Shown here piece after piece: positions 8,062 through 17,648 of a DNA stretch of 64,000 nucleotides (positions are counted from its first letter, which is position 1; every line of letters begins with the position of its first letter). The notes under the pieces are model-generated. The model did no database searches. It saw only the letters and a program-made list of their open reading frames with translations, and had not been told where the DNA came from. The translations under genes were made by a program, and so were the position numbers. The stretch lies in NCBI RefSeq assembly GCF_007830115.1, contig NZ_VLKP01000005.1, forward strand, positions 1 through 64,000, given 5' to 3'. The stretch is from Aerolutibacter ruishenii (GTDB lineage: Bacteria; Pseudomonadota; Gammaproteobacteria; Xanthomonadales; Xanthomonadaceae).

Positions 8062-8460
8062 ATGCAGATCGGTCAACTCGCAAGACGGACCGGTGTCCCC
8101 ATCGACACCATCCGCTACTACGAAAATCACGACATCCTTCCCGCGCCGTCGCGGCAGGCCTCGGGCTACCGCGCCTACGATGACGATGACATCGCCCGCC
8201 TGAACTTCGTCCGCCGGGCGAAGGGCCTTGGATTCACCCTTCGGGAGATCCGCGAATTGCTGGAGCTCTCCGGTCGAACGGGCGAGGACATGGCCGCAGT
8301 GCGGGCCGCGGCAACGGTCAAGCTGGCCGACGTGGACCACAAGCTCGAAGAACTCACCCGTGTCCGTGATGGCCTGCGCCAGTTGATTGCGGCCTGCCCC
8401 GGTCACGGCAACCTGAGCGCCTGCCCCATCCTGGCGGCGCTGTCCACGGAGGACGCATGA
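8062..8460 (+). CDS. MerR-family heavy-metal-responsive regulator
   Basis: 132 residues. An N-terminal winged helix-turn-helix ([21 protein letters not shown]) is followed by the dimer helix and a metal loop [10 protein letters not shown] close to the C-terminus. The loop has two cysteines nine positions apart, a little longer than in CueR. By eye the residue matching CueR Ser77 or ZntR Cys79 is Met (EDMAAVRA), so the sensor cannot be assigned safely to monovalent or divalent metal. Context favours copper. The start at 8062 is the only one fitting the MerR N-terminus. The 3' end overlaps the ATPase ATG, and the regulator probably controls its own operon through the dyad at 7999. Confidence 0.88.
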   Translation: MQIGQLARRTGVPIDTIRYYENHDILPAPSRQASGYRAYDDDDIARLNFVRRAKGLGFTLREIRELLELSGRTGEDMAAVRAAATVKLADVDHKLEELTRVRDGLRQLIAACPGHGNLSACPILAALSTEDA

Positions 8461-10889
8461 ACCATCCACACGACCACAACAAGCACGATGATCACGAGCA
8501 CGGCGCCAGCAAGCACGACGCCATCGAGCACGATCATCACAAGCAAGAGGCAGCCCCCGTGGACACGCATAGTTGCTGCGCCCACAAAGCCGCGCCTGCG
8601 GACGGCACCGTCATCGACCCCGTATGCGGGATGACGGTGGACCCGGCCAAGACCGAACACCACGCCGAACACGACGGCAAGGCGTACCACTTCTGCTCGG
8701 GGCGGTGCCGCGAGAAGTTCATCGCCAACCCGATGCAGTACCTGGGGCCGAAACCCGCCACGCCCGAAGTCGCCGCGCCCGCGGGCACGATGTACACCTG
8801 CCCGATGCACCCGGAAATCCGCCAGGACCATCCCGGCACCTGCCCGATCTGCGGCATGGCGCTGGAACCGGAAATGCCCAGCCTGGACGAGGAGGAAAAC
8901 CCGGAGCTGGTCGATTTCAGTCGCCGCTTCTGGTGGACGCTGCCGCTGACACTGATCGTGCTGGTGCTGGCGATGTTCGGCCACCGTCTCGATGCCTGGT
9001 TGTCGGCCGAGGCGCGCACGTGGCTGGAGCTGGTGCTCACCGCACCGGTGGTGCTGTGGGCCGGTTGGCCGTTCTTCGAGCGCTGCGTGCAGTCCATCCG
9101 CAACCGCAGCCCCAACATGTGGACGCTGATCGGCATCGGCGTAGGCTCGGCTTTTGTCTACAGTGTCGTGGCTACCGTCGCGCCGGACATCTTCCCTGCG
9201 TCGTTCCATGAGCACGGCCGGGTTGGCGTGTACTTCGAGGCGGCGGCGGTGATCATCTCGCTGACCCTGCTGGGCCAGTTGCTGGAGCTTCGTGCGCGAT
9301 CCAAGACCGGTGCCGCCATCCGCGCGCTGCTGGGACTTGCGCCCAAGACCGCGCGCCGCCTGCGCGACGATGGCACCGAAGAGGACATCGACCTCAGCCA
9401 CGTGCACGTGGGCGATCGCCTGCGCGTGCGCCCCGGCGAAAAGGTGCCCGTGGACGGCAAGGTGCTGGAAGGCCATTCCAATGTCGATGAGTCGATGCTC
9501 ACCGGCGAGCCGATCCCGGTGGAGAAGGCGGTGGGTGCCACGGTGATCGGCGCCACCCTCAATGGCACCGGCAGCCTGGTCATCCGCGCGGAGAAAGTGG
9601 GCTCGGAAACCGTGCTGGCCCAGATCGTGCAACTGGTGGCGCAGGCGCAGCGCTCGCGTGCCCCCATGCAGCGCATGGCGGACAAGGTCGCCTACTGGTT
9701 CGTGCTGGCCGTGCTGACCGTGGCCGTGGCGACGTTCTTTGTCTGGGGGCTGTTCGGGCCCGAGCCGTCGTGGACCTATGCCGTGCTCAACGCGGTGTCC
9801 GTGCTGATCATCGCCTGTCCCTGTGCGCTGGGCTTGGCCACGCCGATGTCGATCATGGTGGCTACCGGCCGCGCGGCGCAGGCCGGCGTGCTGTTCCGTG
9901 ATGCCGAGGCGATCGAGAATTTCCGCAAGATCGACACCCTGATCGTCGACAAGACCGGCACTCTGACCGAAGGCAAGCCCGCGTTCCGGCAGGCGGTTGG
10001 CGTCGGCGGCTATTCGGAACGGGACGTGCTGCAACTGGCGGCCAGCCTGGACCAGGTCAGCGAGCACCCGTTGGCCGATGCCATCGTCGCCGAAGCGCGA
10101 CGTCGCAACCTCGTGTTGCAGACGCCGGAACGGTTCGAGTCCTCCACCGGCATCGGCGTGCGCGGCGTGGTGGACGGGCGCAACCTCGCCATCGGCAACA
10201 CTGAACTGATGCGCGAACAGGGCGTGGACACCGAACCCTTGCACGAACAGGCCGATGCGCTGCGCCGCGATGGCGCCAGCGTGATGTTCCTGGCCGTTGA
10301 CGGCGCGTTGGCCGGCCTGGTGGCCGTGGCCGACCCCATCAAGGCGTCCACCCCCGAGGCGATCAAGGCGCTGCACGCCGCCGGCCTGCGCATCGTCATG
10401 GCCACCGGCGATGGCGTGGCCACGGCGAACGCCGTCGCACGCCAGCTGGGTATCGACGAAGTGCATGGCGAGGTGCGTCCGCAGGACAAGGTGGCATTGG
10501 TGCAGCGACTCAAGGCCGAGGGGCACAAGGTGGCCATGGCCGGCGACGGCATCAACGATGCGCCTGCCCTGGCCGGCGCCGACATCGGCGTGGCCATGGG
10601 CACCGGCACGGACGTGGCCATGTCCAGTGCACAGGTGACGCTGGTCAAGGGCGACCTGCGTGGCATCGTCCGCGCGCGGAAGCTGTCGGAAGCCACCGTG
10701 GCCAACATGAAGCAGAACCTGGCCTTTGCATTCCTCTACAACGCATTGGGCGTGCCGATTGCCGCCGGCGTGCTGTACCCGGTGTTTGGCGTACTGCTCA
10801 GTCCGATGATCGCCGCACTGGCGATGAGCCTGAGTTCGGTGTCGGTGGTGGGCAATGCGCTGCGGCTTGGGCGGGCCCGTATTGATTGA
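8457..10889 (+). CDS. Cu+-exporting P1B-1 ATPase with His-rich tail, YHS and HMBD domains
   Basis: 810 residues. A His/Asp-rich N-terminus (residues 1-45) is followed by a YHS domain ([10 protein letters not shown] near 55), then a small heavy-metal-binding domain (TCPMHPEI ... CPICGM, about 113-134). The transport core has [10 protein letters not shown] in TM6, DKTGTLTEG as phosphorylation site, SEHPLADA as the HP motif and [12 protein letters not shown]7 and TM8 carry the Cu+ signatures YN-x4-P and MSLSS. There is no CxxC HMA domain; the YHS and HMBD parts take its place. It pumps Cu(I) from cytoplasm to periplasm, where CopA oxidase and the RND system continue. It is translationally coupled to the MerR regulator. 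Confidence 0.94.
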   Translation: MNHPHDHNKHDDHEHGASKHDAIEHDHHKQEAAPVDTHSCCAHKAAPADGTVIDPVCGMTVDPAKTEHHAEHDGKAYHFCSGRCREKFIANPMQYLGPKPATPEVAAPAGTMYTCPMHPEIRQDHPGTCPICGMALEPEMPSLDEEENPELVDFSRRFWWTLPLTLIVLVLAMFGHRLDAWLSAEARTWLELVLTAPVVLWAGWPFFERCVQSIRNRSPNMWTLIGIGVGSAFVYSVVATVAPDIFPASFHEHGRVGVYFEAAAVIISLTLLGQLLELRARSKTGAAIRALLGLAPKTARRLRDDGTEEDIDLSHVHVGDRLRVRPGEKVPVDGKVLEGHSNVDESMLTGEPIPVEKAVGATVIGATLNGTGSLVIRAEKVGSETVLAQIVQLVAQAQRSRAPMQRMADKVAYWFVLAVLTVAVATFFVWGLFGPEPSWTYAVLNAVSVLIIACPCALGLATPMSIMVATGRAAQAGVLFRDAEAIENFRKIDTLIVDKTGTLTEGKPAFRQAVGVGGYSERDVLQLAASLDQVSEHPLADAIVAEARRRNLVLQTPERFESSTGIGVRGVVDGRNLAIGNTELMREQGVDTEPLHEQADALRRDGASVMFLAVDGALAGLVAVADPIKASTPEAIKALHAAGLRIVMATGDGVATANAVARQLGIDEVHGEVRPQDKVALVQRLKAEGHKVAMAGDGINDAPALAGADIGVAMGTGTDVAMSSAQVTLVKGDLRGIVRARKLSEATVANMKQNLAFAFLYNALGVPIAAGVLYPVFGVLLSPMIAALAMSLSSVSVVGNALRLGRARID

Positions 10890-10900
10890 GAGTCCCTTCA

Positions 10901-10923
10901 CCGGGGCGTCCGTGGCGCCCCGG
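10901..10923 (+). terminator. Hairpin terminator after the ATPase gene
   Basis: CCGGGGCG, seven-base loop, CGCCCCGG, followed by TTCTCCC. The perfect eight-base GC stem begins 12 bases after the ATPase stop. The T tract is short, so termination may be partial. Confidence 0.6.
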
Positions 10924-10996
10924 TTCTCCCGTTGTGGATCACGTCGGCGCACCAGATGACAAATGGGCATGCGAGCCGGGAAGCAGAGACGCTGGA

Positions 10997-11010
10997 TTGA
11001 TCCAGATCAA
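10997..11010 (+). promoter_or_regulatory. FNR/ANR-type box
   Basis: TTGATCCAGATCAA is an exact match to the TTGAT-N4-ATCAA consensus of FNR/ANR oxygen-sensing activators. It lies 37 bases before the start of the gene at 11047, close to the position used for activation. Confidence 0.65.
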
Positions 11011-11046
11011 GGTTGACGCCCTGTTCGGGCGTAGGATCGCGATGAG

Positions 11047-11460
11047 ATGAAACGCTTCCGCCGTCGCCGCCCGCTGCATGTCCGCATCGCGATCTTCGCG
11101 ATGTTGGCATTGTTGTGGTCGCAGGTGGTATTGGCCGGACATCCTGCCTGCTCGATGGGCTTCATGGCATTGGCGCAGATCGATGCCGTGTCGGCCCAGA
11201 TGGGCGAAAGCGGCTCGCACGATTGCCATGACGAGTCCGGCCCACAGGCCGATCCGGCCTGCCCCACCCACTGTGGCCAGGCCACGCTCAGCAGCGACAT
11301 CGCGCGCGTTCCGGACCTGCCGCCGCTGCCGGCGGCCATCCCGGCGGCATTGGCGACGTTTGTCATTCTGCCGGCGTCCCCGATCCGCCACCCTGCCCTC
11401 CCGCCACCAGTGTCGTGGCACCGCCCCACGGCGCACCCCGCAGCACTCCTGCTGATCTGA
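11047..11460 (+). CDS. Small exported Cys/His protein heading the RND operon
   Basis: 137 residues, function unknown. The N-terminus has a basic stretch then a hydrophobic helix (IAIFAMLALLWSQVVLA), a signal peptide or anchor. The middle carries Cys and His (GHPACSMGF, HDCHDESG, PACPTHCGQ), and the end is Pro/Ala/His-rich with hydrophobic segments. Layout resembles CopL and CzcI-type small periplasmic proteins that precede metal efflux operons, but I see no family signature that settles it. It sits 134 bases before the CusC-like gene and has an FNR-type box upstream. A role in metal sensing or binding is inference. Confidence 0.6.
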   Translation: MKRFRRRRPLHVRIAIFAMLALLWSQVVLAGHPACSMGFMALAQIDAVSAQMGESGSHDCHDESGPQADPACPTHCGQATLSSDIARVPDLPPLPAAIPAALATFVILPASPIRHPALPPPVSWHRPTAHPAALLLI

Positions 11461-11594
11461 TCCCGCCCGCATCGCGCGACGGCACTTCACGTGCCGGCGC
11501 GTGTTGTCGTTGGCGGCCGTGCCCATGGCACGGCATGTTCCCCACCGTATCAGCCGCCTGCCCTGTCAACGGGTTGTGCTGGAGAGGTCGAGAC

Positions 11595-12944
11595 ATGGTG
11601 ACGCTTTCAGCTTCGGTGCGCGTTGGCCCCGAAGTATCCCGTATAACCCGATGGCCACCAGGTGGATGCCGCTGGCTTGGCCATCGGACATGGTTTGCCG
11701 CTTTCCTGCTGTCCTGGCTACTGTCCGTGCCTCCGGTACTGGCGCAGACGGCCCCCGAAGCATTGCCGGGCAGTGATGTCGCGTCCATCCGCGGATGGCT
11801 GCTGCAGCACAACCCCGAGTTGCGCGCGATGCAAGCCGAGGCCGACGCCGCCGAAACGCGGATCGTTCCGGCGGGCGCCCTCCCCGATCCCATGGTGTCG
11901 ATGGAGCTGCGCGACATCGACCCCGACCATCCGGCCTTCCTGCCAGGCAACGTCGGCTCCACCACCTACCAGATCCGCCAACGCGTGCCGTTGTGGGGCA
12001 AGCGTGCCCTCGCACGTGACGTCGCCAGCGGCCAGGCACGGGCCACGGGACTGGCACGTGGCGCCGCTGCGCTGGAGCTGCTGGTCGAGGCCGAACAGGC
12101 GTACGTGCGCTATTGGCATGCCGACGAATCGACCCAGGTGATTGATCGGTTGATCGCACTGCTGGACCAGGTCGAGGAGATCGCCGGTGTCCGTTATGCG
12201 CTCGGACTGGCCCCGCAGCAGGATGCCATCCGTGCCCAGGTGGAGCGCACGACCATGCAGCGTGAACGCATCCAGCGGCAGTCCGATCGCATGGAGGCGT
12301 CCGCCATGCTGAACGTGGCCCTGGGAAGACGCGCGGACAGTGGGCTGGCCACGCCTTCGGCGATGCCCACCTTGCCGGTACACAGCGCGACGCTGACCGA
12401 CGCGCTCGCGCGTCTGGACGACAACGGGCACCCCAGCCTGCAAGCCAGCCAGGCCCTGGCCGAAGCCGCGCACGATGCAGCGGTGCTGCAACGGCGTGCC
12501 CGGTGGCCTGACATCACCTTAGGGGTGGGCGCCATGCAGCGCGACGACCGTGTCGAAAGCTATGAGCTGATGCTGGAAGTCGAAATCCCGCTGCAGCGTC
12601 GCGCCCTTCACGCACGTGAACGCGAAAGCCTGCGGATGGAAGACGCCGCCCTGGCCCGAACCGAGATGGCCCGCAACGCACTTGCCGGTCGCCTTGGCGT
12701 GGCATGGACCCAATGGCGCGCGGCCCGCGAAAAGCGGCACCTGATCGAGAAAGCCCAGTTGCCGCAGTCCGACGCCAATTTCAAATCCGCCCTTGCCAGC
12801 TACCAGGTGGGCGAAGTGGACTTCAACACCCTGCTTGAAGCGTTGACCGAATGGCAAGGCGCGGACCTTGCCCGCGTTGATGCGCTCCGTGACGAACTGC
12901 TGGGCGCTGCCGAAGTGCGCGCCATCGAAGGAGATTCTCCATGA
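11595..12944 (+). CDS. TolC-family outer-membrane factor, CusC-like
   Basis: 449 residues. ATG 11595 is chosen for GAGAGG upstream and because it gives a signal sequence ending VPPVLAQ. An extended N-terminus of about 35 residues precedes the hydrophobic part. Two OEP repeats are visible: LLQHNPELRAMQAEADAAE with PDPMVSMELRD, and the second with ARWPDITLGVGAMQRDDR. Long helices between them form the periplasmic tunnel. It overlaps the adaptor gene by four bases and serves as outer-membrane exit for the CusBA-like pump. The family usually counts 410-480 residues, so length is normal. Confidence 0.88.
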   Translation: MVTLSASVRVGPEVSRITRWPPGGCRWLGHRTWFAAFLLSWLLSVPPVLAQTAPEALPGSDVASIRGWLLQHNPELRAMQAEADAAETRIVPAGALPDPMVSMELRDIDPDHPAFLPGNVGSTTYQIRQRVPLWGKRALARDVASGQARATGLARGAAALELLVEAEQAYVRYWHADESTQVIDRLIALLDQVEEIAGVRYALGLAPQQDAIRAQVERTTMQRERIQRQSDRMEASAMLNVALGRRADSGLATPSAMPTLPVHSATLTDALARLDDNGHPSLQASQALAEAAHDAAVLQRRARWPDITLGVGAMQRDDRVESYELMLEVEIPLQRRALHARERESLRMEDAALARTEMARNALAGRLGVAWTQWRAAREKRHLIEKAQLPQSDANFKSALASYQVGEVDFNTLLEALTEWQGADLARVDALRDELLGAAEVRAIEGDSP

Positions 12945-14476
12945 CCCGTAACCAGACTTTGGCGCTCGCGATCGCCGCGGTTGTCGCCGCCCTTGCTGCC
13001 GGATGGATGCTTGGCCGCGCCGGCCGCAGCGACGCACCGTCGGGCACCACTGCGGGCACCGGCGCGCCCGTGCGCAAGGTGCTGTATTACCGCAATCCCA
13101 TGGGCCTGCCGGATACGTCGCCTGTGCCCAAGAAGGATCCGATGGGAATGGATTACATCCCGGTCTACGACGCTCAGGAGGCTCCCGCCGCACCCGGCAC
13201 CGTCACCTTGTCACCGGAAAAGATCCAGACCCTTGGCGTACGCACCGAGGCCGTGAAGCGCTCGGTGCTGGCGAGCGAAGTACGCGTGAGCGGCACGATA
13301 GAGATCGATGAAACCCGCCAATATGCAATCGCCCCGCGCTTCGAGGGTTGGGTGGCCAAGCTCTACGCCAACCAGACCGGCATGCGCGTGCGTGCCGGGC
13401 AACCCCTGTTGGCGGTATACAGCCCGCAACTGGTCGCGGCGCAGCAGGAGTATCGCCTCGCCGACTCGGCCGCCAAACGCCTGGGACAGTCCGACCCCGC
13501 CAGTGCGGCATCGATGGCGCGACTGCGCGATGCCGCACGCACTCGGCTGCGCAACTGGGAGATCGATGACGCGCAGTTGACGCGCCTTGCCCGCACGGAA
13601 GACGGTGGCAACCTCGTCCTGACCTCGCCGGCCAGTGCGGTGGTCATCGAGAAGCCGGTTGTGCAGGGCGCGCGGTTTGAAGCGGGTGAAACCATCCTGC
13701 GCCTGGCCGATCTGTCGACCGTGTGGGTCATGGCCAAAGTGCCCGGGGCGCAGGCAGCCGCGATCAACGTCGGACAATCGGCGCGGTTCGAGTCCACGAC
13801 GCTGCCGGGGCGCAGCTTCGCAGGCAAAGTGACGTTCGTGCAGCCAGTGGTGGATGCGGCAACACGTACCGTGGGCGTACGGGTGGCGTTGCCCAACGCA
13901 GAGGGTGAACTGCGTCCAGGCCTGTTCGGCAATGTGCTGCTGGAGCAGCCGACCCAGGCAGCCGTCATCAACGTGCCTAAGTCGGCGTTGCTCGATACCG
14001 GAACACGTCAGTTGGTGCTGGTCCAGATATCCCCTGGACGTTTCTCACCGCGGGAGGTTTCGCTCGGAACCCAAGGCGCGGGGCGCGTCGAGGTCCTCAG
14101 CGGACTGGCCGAGGGTGAGCAGGTCGTCGTTTCCGCCAATTTCCTGATCGATGCGGAAAGCAACCTGCAGTCGGCGCTGCAGGGCCTTGGCGCACATGCG
14201 GGCCATGGGGCATCGGCAACTCCGGCCGATGCGCAGGAAGCTGGCATGGAGCCAGCCGTGACACCAGCCGCACCTGCGGGCCACGAGGGGCATCGCCCCG
14301 CAGCTCAGCCCGACACGCCTAAACTGTCGCCGTCGCCGTCGCAACCGCCTGCCACCGGGCCGTCGCCGACGCCTGATCCGCATGCCACCCATCGCGCCCA
14401 AGCAGTCGACCCGCATGCCGCCCATCGCACCGAGCCGGCGGTGAAGGAAGACCACAGCATGCACGAGGGCCACTGA
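12941..14476 (+). CDS. cusB: RND periplasmic adaptor, CusB-like, with HMBD and His-rich tail
   Basis: 511 residues with one N-terminal membrane anchor (TLALAIAAVVAALAAGWMLG). Next come a small metal-binding motif (YYRNPMGLP ... KKDPMGMDYIPVY), a barrel-sandwich hybrid, helical hairpin and beta-barrel regions. The C-terminal 100 residues form a Pro/His/Ala tail (HAGHGAS, DPHATH, DPHAAH, HSMHEGH) that is unusual in length and probably binds metal. The adaptor bridges the inner-membrane pump and the outer-membrane factor and can hand Cu(I) to CusA. It is coupled to the upstream gene by overlap and lies one base from the pump gene. Confidence 0.9.
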   Translation: MTRNQTLALAIAAVVAALAAGWMLGRAGRSDAPSGTTAGTGAPVRKVLYYRNPMGLPDTSPVPKKDPMGMDYIPVYDAQEAPAAPGTVTLSPEKIQTLGVRTEAVKRSVLASEVRVSGTIEIDETRQYAIAPRFEGWVAKLYANQTGMRVRAGQPLLAVYSPQLVAAQQEYRLADSAAKRLGQSDPASAASMARLRDAARTRLRNWEIDDAQLTRLARTEDGGNLVLTSPASAVVIEKPVVQGARFEAGETILRLADLSTVWVMAKVPGAQAAAINVGQSARFESTTLPGRSFAGKVTFVQPVVDAATRTVGVRVALPNAEGELRPGLFGNVLLEQPTQAAVINVPKSALLDTGTRQLVLVQISPGRFSPREVSLGTQGAGRVEVLSGLAEGEQVVVSANFLIDAESNLQSALQGLGAHAGHGASATPADAQEAGMEPAVTPAAPAGHEGHRPAAQPDTPKLSPSPSQPPATGPSPTPDPHATHRAQAVDPHAAHRTEPAVKEDHSMHEGH

Positions 14477-14477
14477 C

Positions 14478-17400
14478 ATGCTGGGCCGCCTCATCGAATG
14501 GTCGGTGCGCAACGTCTTCCTGGTGCTGGTGATGGCGCTGACCGTGGTCGCGGCCGGTACCTACGCCGTGATGAACACCCCGCTGGACGCGCAGCCGGAT
14601 CTATCCGACGTCCAGGTGATCGTGTTCACCGAGGTGCCCGGGCAGGCGCCGCAGGTGGTCGAGGACCAGGTTACCTACCCGCTGTCCAGCGCCCTGCTCA
14701 CCGTGCCCAAGTCAAAGGTCGTCCGCGGATTCTCATTCTTCGGTGCTTCGTTTGTGTATGTTATTTTCGAGGACGGCACCGACCTGTACTGGGCCCGCTC
14801 GCGTGTCCTGGAGAACCTAAATTTCGCGTCGAAGAGCCTGCCCGCCGGCATCACCCCCACGCTGGGGCCCGATGCCACCGGCGTAGGCTGGGTCTACCAG
14901 TACGTGCTGAAGAGCGCCCGGCATTCGCTCGACCAACTCCGCGCGCTCCAGGACTGGTACGTGCGCTACCAGCTGACCACTGCCCCCGGCGTCGCCGAGG
15001 TGGCCAGTGTCGGCGGCTTCGTCCGGCAGTACTCCGTCACCGTCGATCCGGTGCGCCTGCGAGCGTTCAATATCCCGCTTTCGCGCGTCTCCGAGGTCAT
15101 CGCCTCGAGCAACCGCGACGTCGGTGGACGCGTGCTGGAGATGACCGAGACCGAGTACATGCTGCGCGGCCGCGGTTACCTTCGCGGCACGGCGGACATC
15201 GAGAAACTGGTGCTGCGGGCAGAAGGCGGTGCGCCTGTCCTCATTGGCGACGTTGCGCGGGTCGAACTCGTTCCGGACGAGCGCCGTGGAATTGCCGAAC
15301 TCAACGGTGAAGGTGACGTCGTCGCCGGCATCGCCGTGGCCCGCTACGGTGAGAACGCGCTGTCGGTGATCCATGGGCTGAAGGAGAAGATCAGCGAGAT
15401 CGCCGGTGGGCTGCCCGAGGGCGTCAGCATCGAGGCGGTCTACGACCGTTCCGACCTGATCCACCGCGCCATCAAGACCCTGCGCGCCACGCTATTGGAA
15501 GAGAGCGTGATCGTGGCGCTGGTGTGCCTGATATTCCTGTTCCATGCCCGCAGTGCGCTGGTGGCAATCGTCATGCTGCCGGTGGGCGTGCTCATTGCGT
15601 TCATCGCCATGCGTGCGCTTGGAATGAACTCCAACATCATGAGCCTGGGCGGCATCGCCATCGCGATCGGCGCCATGGTCGATGCGGCCATCGTGATGAT
15701 CGAGAACGCGCACAAGCACATCGAACGTGATGACGGCACCCGCAGCCGCGCAGAACTGATCATCGATGCCTGCCGTGAAGTAGGCCCTGCCCTGTTCTTC
15801 AGTCTGATGATCATCACGGTCTCCTTCCTGCCGGTGTTCGCGCTGGAGGCGCAGGAGGGCCGCATGTTCAAGCCACTGGCCTTCACCAAGACCTTTTCGA
15901 TGGCCGGCGCGGCCTTGCTCTCGGTGACGCTGGTACCAGTGCTGATGATGTTGTTCGTGCGCGGCAAGATCCTGCCCGAACAGAAGAACCCGGTTAACCG
16001 TTTCCTGATCGCGGCTTATCGCCCGATCATCAACGTGGTGCTGAAACACAAGGTCGCAACGCTGGTCGTGGCAGGGGTCGCGCTGCTCGCCAGCGTGTGG
16101 CCCGCGTCCAAGCTGGGCAGCGAGTTCATGCCCACGCTCAACGAGGGCACCCTGCTGTACATGCCCGCCTCCCTGCCGGGCATGTCGGTGACCAAGGCCT
16201 CGGAGCTTTTGCAGCAGCAGGACCGGATCATCAAGCAGTTCCCCGAGGTCGAATCGGTGTTCGGCAAGGCCGGGCGGGCACTCAGCGCGACCGACCCCGC
16301 GCCGATCGAGATGTTCGAGACCGTCATCAACCTCAAGCCCGAGGACCAGTGGCGGGACGGCATGACCACCGAGAAACTGGTCGCGGAGATGGACACCGCG
16401 CTGAAGTTCCCGGGCGTCGCCAATTCGTGGACCATGCCCATCAAGGCGCGTACCGACATGCTCGCAACCGGCATCCGCACGCCAGTGGGGATCAAGGTCT
16501 TCGGCCGCGATCTTGCGCAGATGGAAGAGCTGGCGCGCTCGATCGAGAGTGCGGTGCGAGCGGTTCCCGGCACCTCCAGTGCCTACGCCGAACGCCTGAC
16601 GGGCGGCTATTACATCGACATCGAGCCCAACCTCGACAGTCTTGCCCAGTACGGCATACCTGCGGGCGACGTGCAGGACATCGTCGCTACCGCGCTGGGG
16701 GGCGAAATGGTCACGACCCTGATCGAAGGGCGTGAGCGTTTCGGCGTGATCGTGCGCTACCCGCGCGAACTCCGCGACGATCCACGGCAGATCGCCACGC
16801 AGGTGCTTGTTCCCACGCCGGATGGCGCGCAGGTGCCGCTGGGAGAACTGGCGCGGGTGCGGGTCAGCAAGGGGGCCCCCAGCATCAGGACCGAGAACGC
16901 CATGCTCTCGGCCTACATCTACGTGGATACGCGCGAAAGCGACATCGGGAGTTACGTGCGCAAGGCGCAGGAAGCGGTGGCCAATAATGTGACCTTCCCG
17001 CCTGGAACCTATGCCACCTGGAGCGGGCAGTACGAGTACATGCAGCGCGCGGCGGCCAAGATGCGGATCGTCATCCCGGTCACCCTGGCGATCATCTTCC
17101 TGCTGCTGTACCTGAACTTCAGACGCGTGACCGAGTCGCTGATCGTCATGCTGTCGGTGCCATTTGCCCTGGTGGGCGGCGTATGGCTGATGTGGCTGCT
17201 GGACTACAACGTCAGTGTCGCCGTCGCAGTGGGCTTCATCGCGTTGGCCGGCGTCGCGGCGGAAACCGGTGTGGTGATGTTGATCTACCTTGATCACGCA
17301 CTGTCTGCACGGGCGTCGGAACGGCAGGCGCAGGGCCGGAGCCTGACCAGCCAGGACCTGCAGGACGCCATCATCGAAGGTGCGGTCGAACGCGTCCGAC

Positions 17401-17606
17401 CCAAGATGATGACGGTGGTCGCGATCATGGCCGGCCTACTGCCGATCATGTGGAGCACGGGCACCGGCTCGGAGGTCATGCGACGCATCGCAGCGCCGAT
17501 GGTCGGCGGCATGGTGTCGTCCACAGTGCTGACGCTGGTGGTGATCCCGGTGCTGTACGCGGTGATCAAGCGAAAGCAACTGGCACTCGATCGAACCGCG
17601 CATTGA
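14478..17606 (+). CDS. cusA: Heavy-metal RND pump, CusA type
   Basis: 1042 residues, twelve membrane segments with two large periplasmic loops. The TM4 motif is GIAIAIGAMVDAAIVMIEN, typical of the monovalent-metal (HAE) group. The three Cu/Ag-binding methionines of E. coli CusA appear as M562 (LLYM), M612 (IEMFET) and M661 (TDMLATG), with the same 50- and 49-residue spacing. This supports Cu(I)/Ag(I) rather than Co/Zn/Cd export. It works with the adaptor at 12941 and the TolC-like protein at 11595. The opposite strand has long open frames that are shadows. Confidence 0.94.
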   Translation: MLGRLIEWSVRNVFLVLVMALTVVAAGTYAVMNTPLDAQPDLSDVQVIVFTEVPGQAPQVVEDQVTYPLSSALLTVPKSKVVRGFSFFGASFVYVIFEDGTDLYWARSRVLENLNFASKSLPAGITPTLGPDATGVGWVYQYVLKSARHSLDQLRALQDWYVRYQLTTAPGVAEVASVGGFVRQYSVTVDPVRLRAFNIPLSRVSEVIASSNRDVGGRVLEMTETEYMLRGRGYLRGTADIEKLVLRAEGGAPVLIGDVARVELVPDERRGIAELNGEGDVVAGIAVARYGENALSVIHGLKEKISEIAGGLPEGVSIEAVYDRSDLIHRAIKTLRATLLEESVIVALVCLIFLFHARSALVAIVMLPVGVLIAFIAMRALGMNSNIMSLGGIAIAIGAMVDAAIVMIENAHKHIERDDGTRSRAELIIDACREVGPALFFSLMIITVSFLPVFALEAQEGRMFKPLAFTKTFSMAGAALLSVTLVPVLMMLFVRGKILPEQKNPVNRFLIAAYRPIINVVLKHKVATLVVAGVALLASVWPASKLGSEFMPTLNEGTLLYMPASLPGMSVTKASELLQQQDRIIKQFPEVESVFGKAGRALSATDPAPIEMFETVINLKPEDQWRDGMTTEKLVAEMDTALKFPGVANSWTMPIKARTDMLATGIRTPVGIKVFGRDLAQMEELARSIESAVRAVPGTSSAYAERLTGGYYIDIEPNLDSLAQYGIPAGDVQDIVATALGGEMVTTLIEGRERFGVIVRYPRELRDDPRQIATQVLVPTPDGAQVPLGELARVRVSKGAPSIRTENAMLSAYIYVDTRESDIGSYVRKAQEAVANNVTFPPGTYATWSGQYEYMQRAAAKMRIVIPVTLAIIFLLLYLNFRRVTESLIVMLSVPFALVGGVWLMWLLDYNVSVAVAVGFIALAGVAAETGVVMLIYLDHALSARASERQAQGRSLTSQDLQDAIIEGAVERVRPKMMTVVAIMAGLLPIMWSTGTGSEVMRRIAAPMVGGMVSSTVLTLVVIPVLYAVIKRKQLALDRTAH

Positions 17607-17648
17607 CTGAAACGGGTTGGTTCGACGCAGGTCAAAAGGAGAAATGCA

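Noticed and set aside
8403-10970. Very long open frame on the minus strand opposite the first P-type ATPase
   Set aside because: Composition (His/Gln/Arg/Gly-rich, no domain) is that of an antisense shadow of a GC-rich gene; the plus strand has all ATPase motifs.
15492-17297. Long minus-strand frame opposite cusA
   Set aside because: Asp/His/Arg-rich shadow with no domain.
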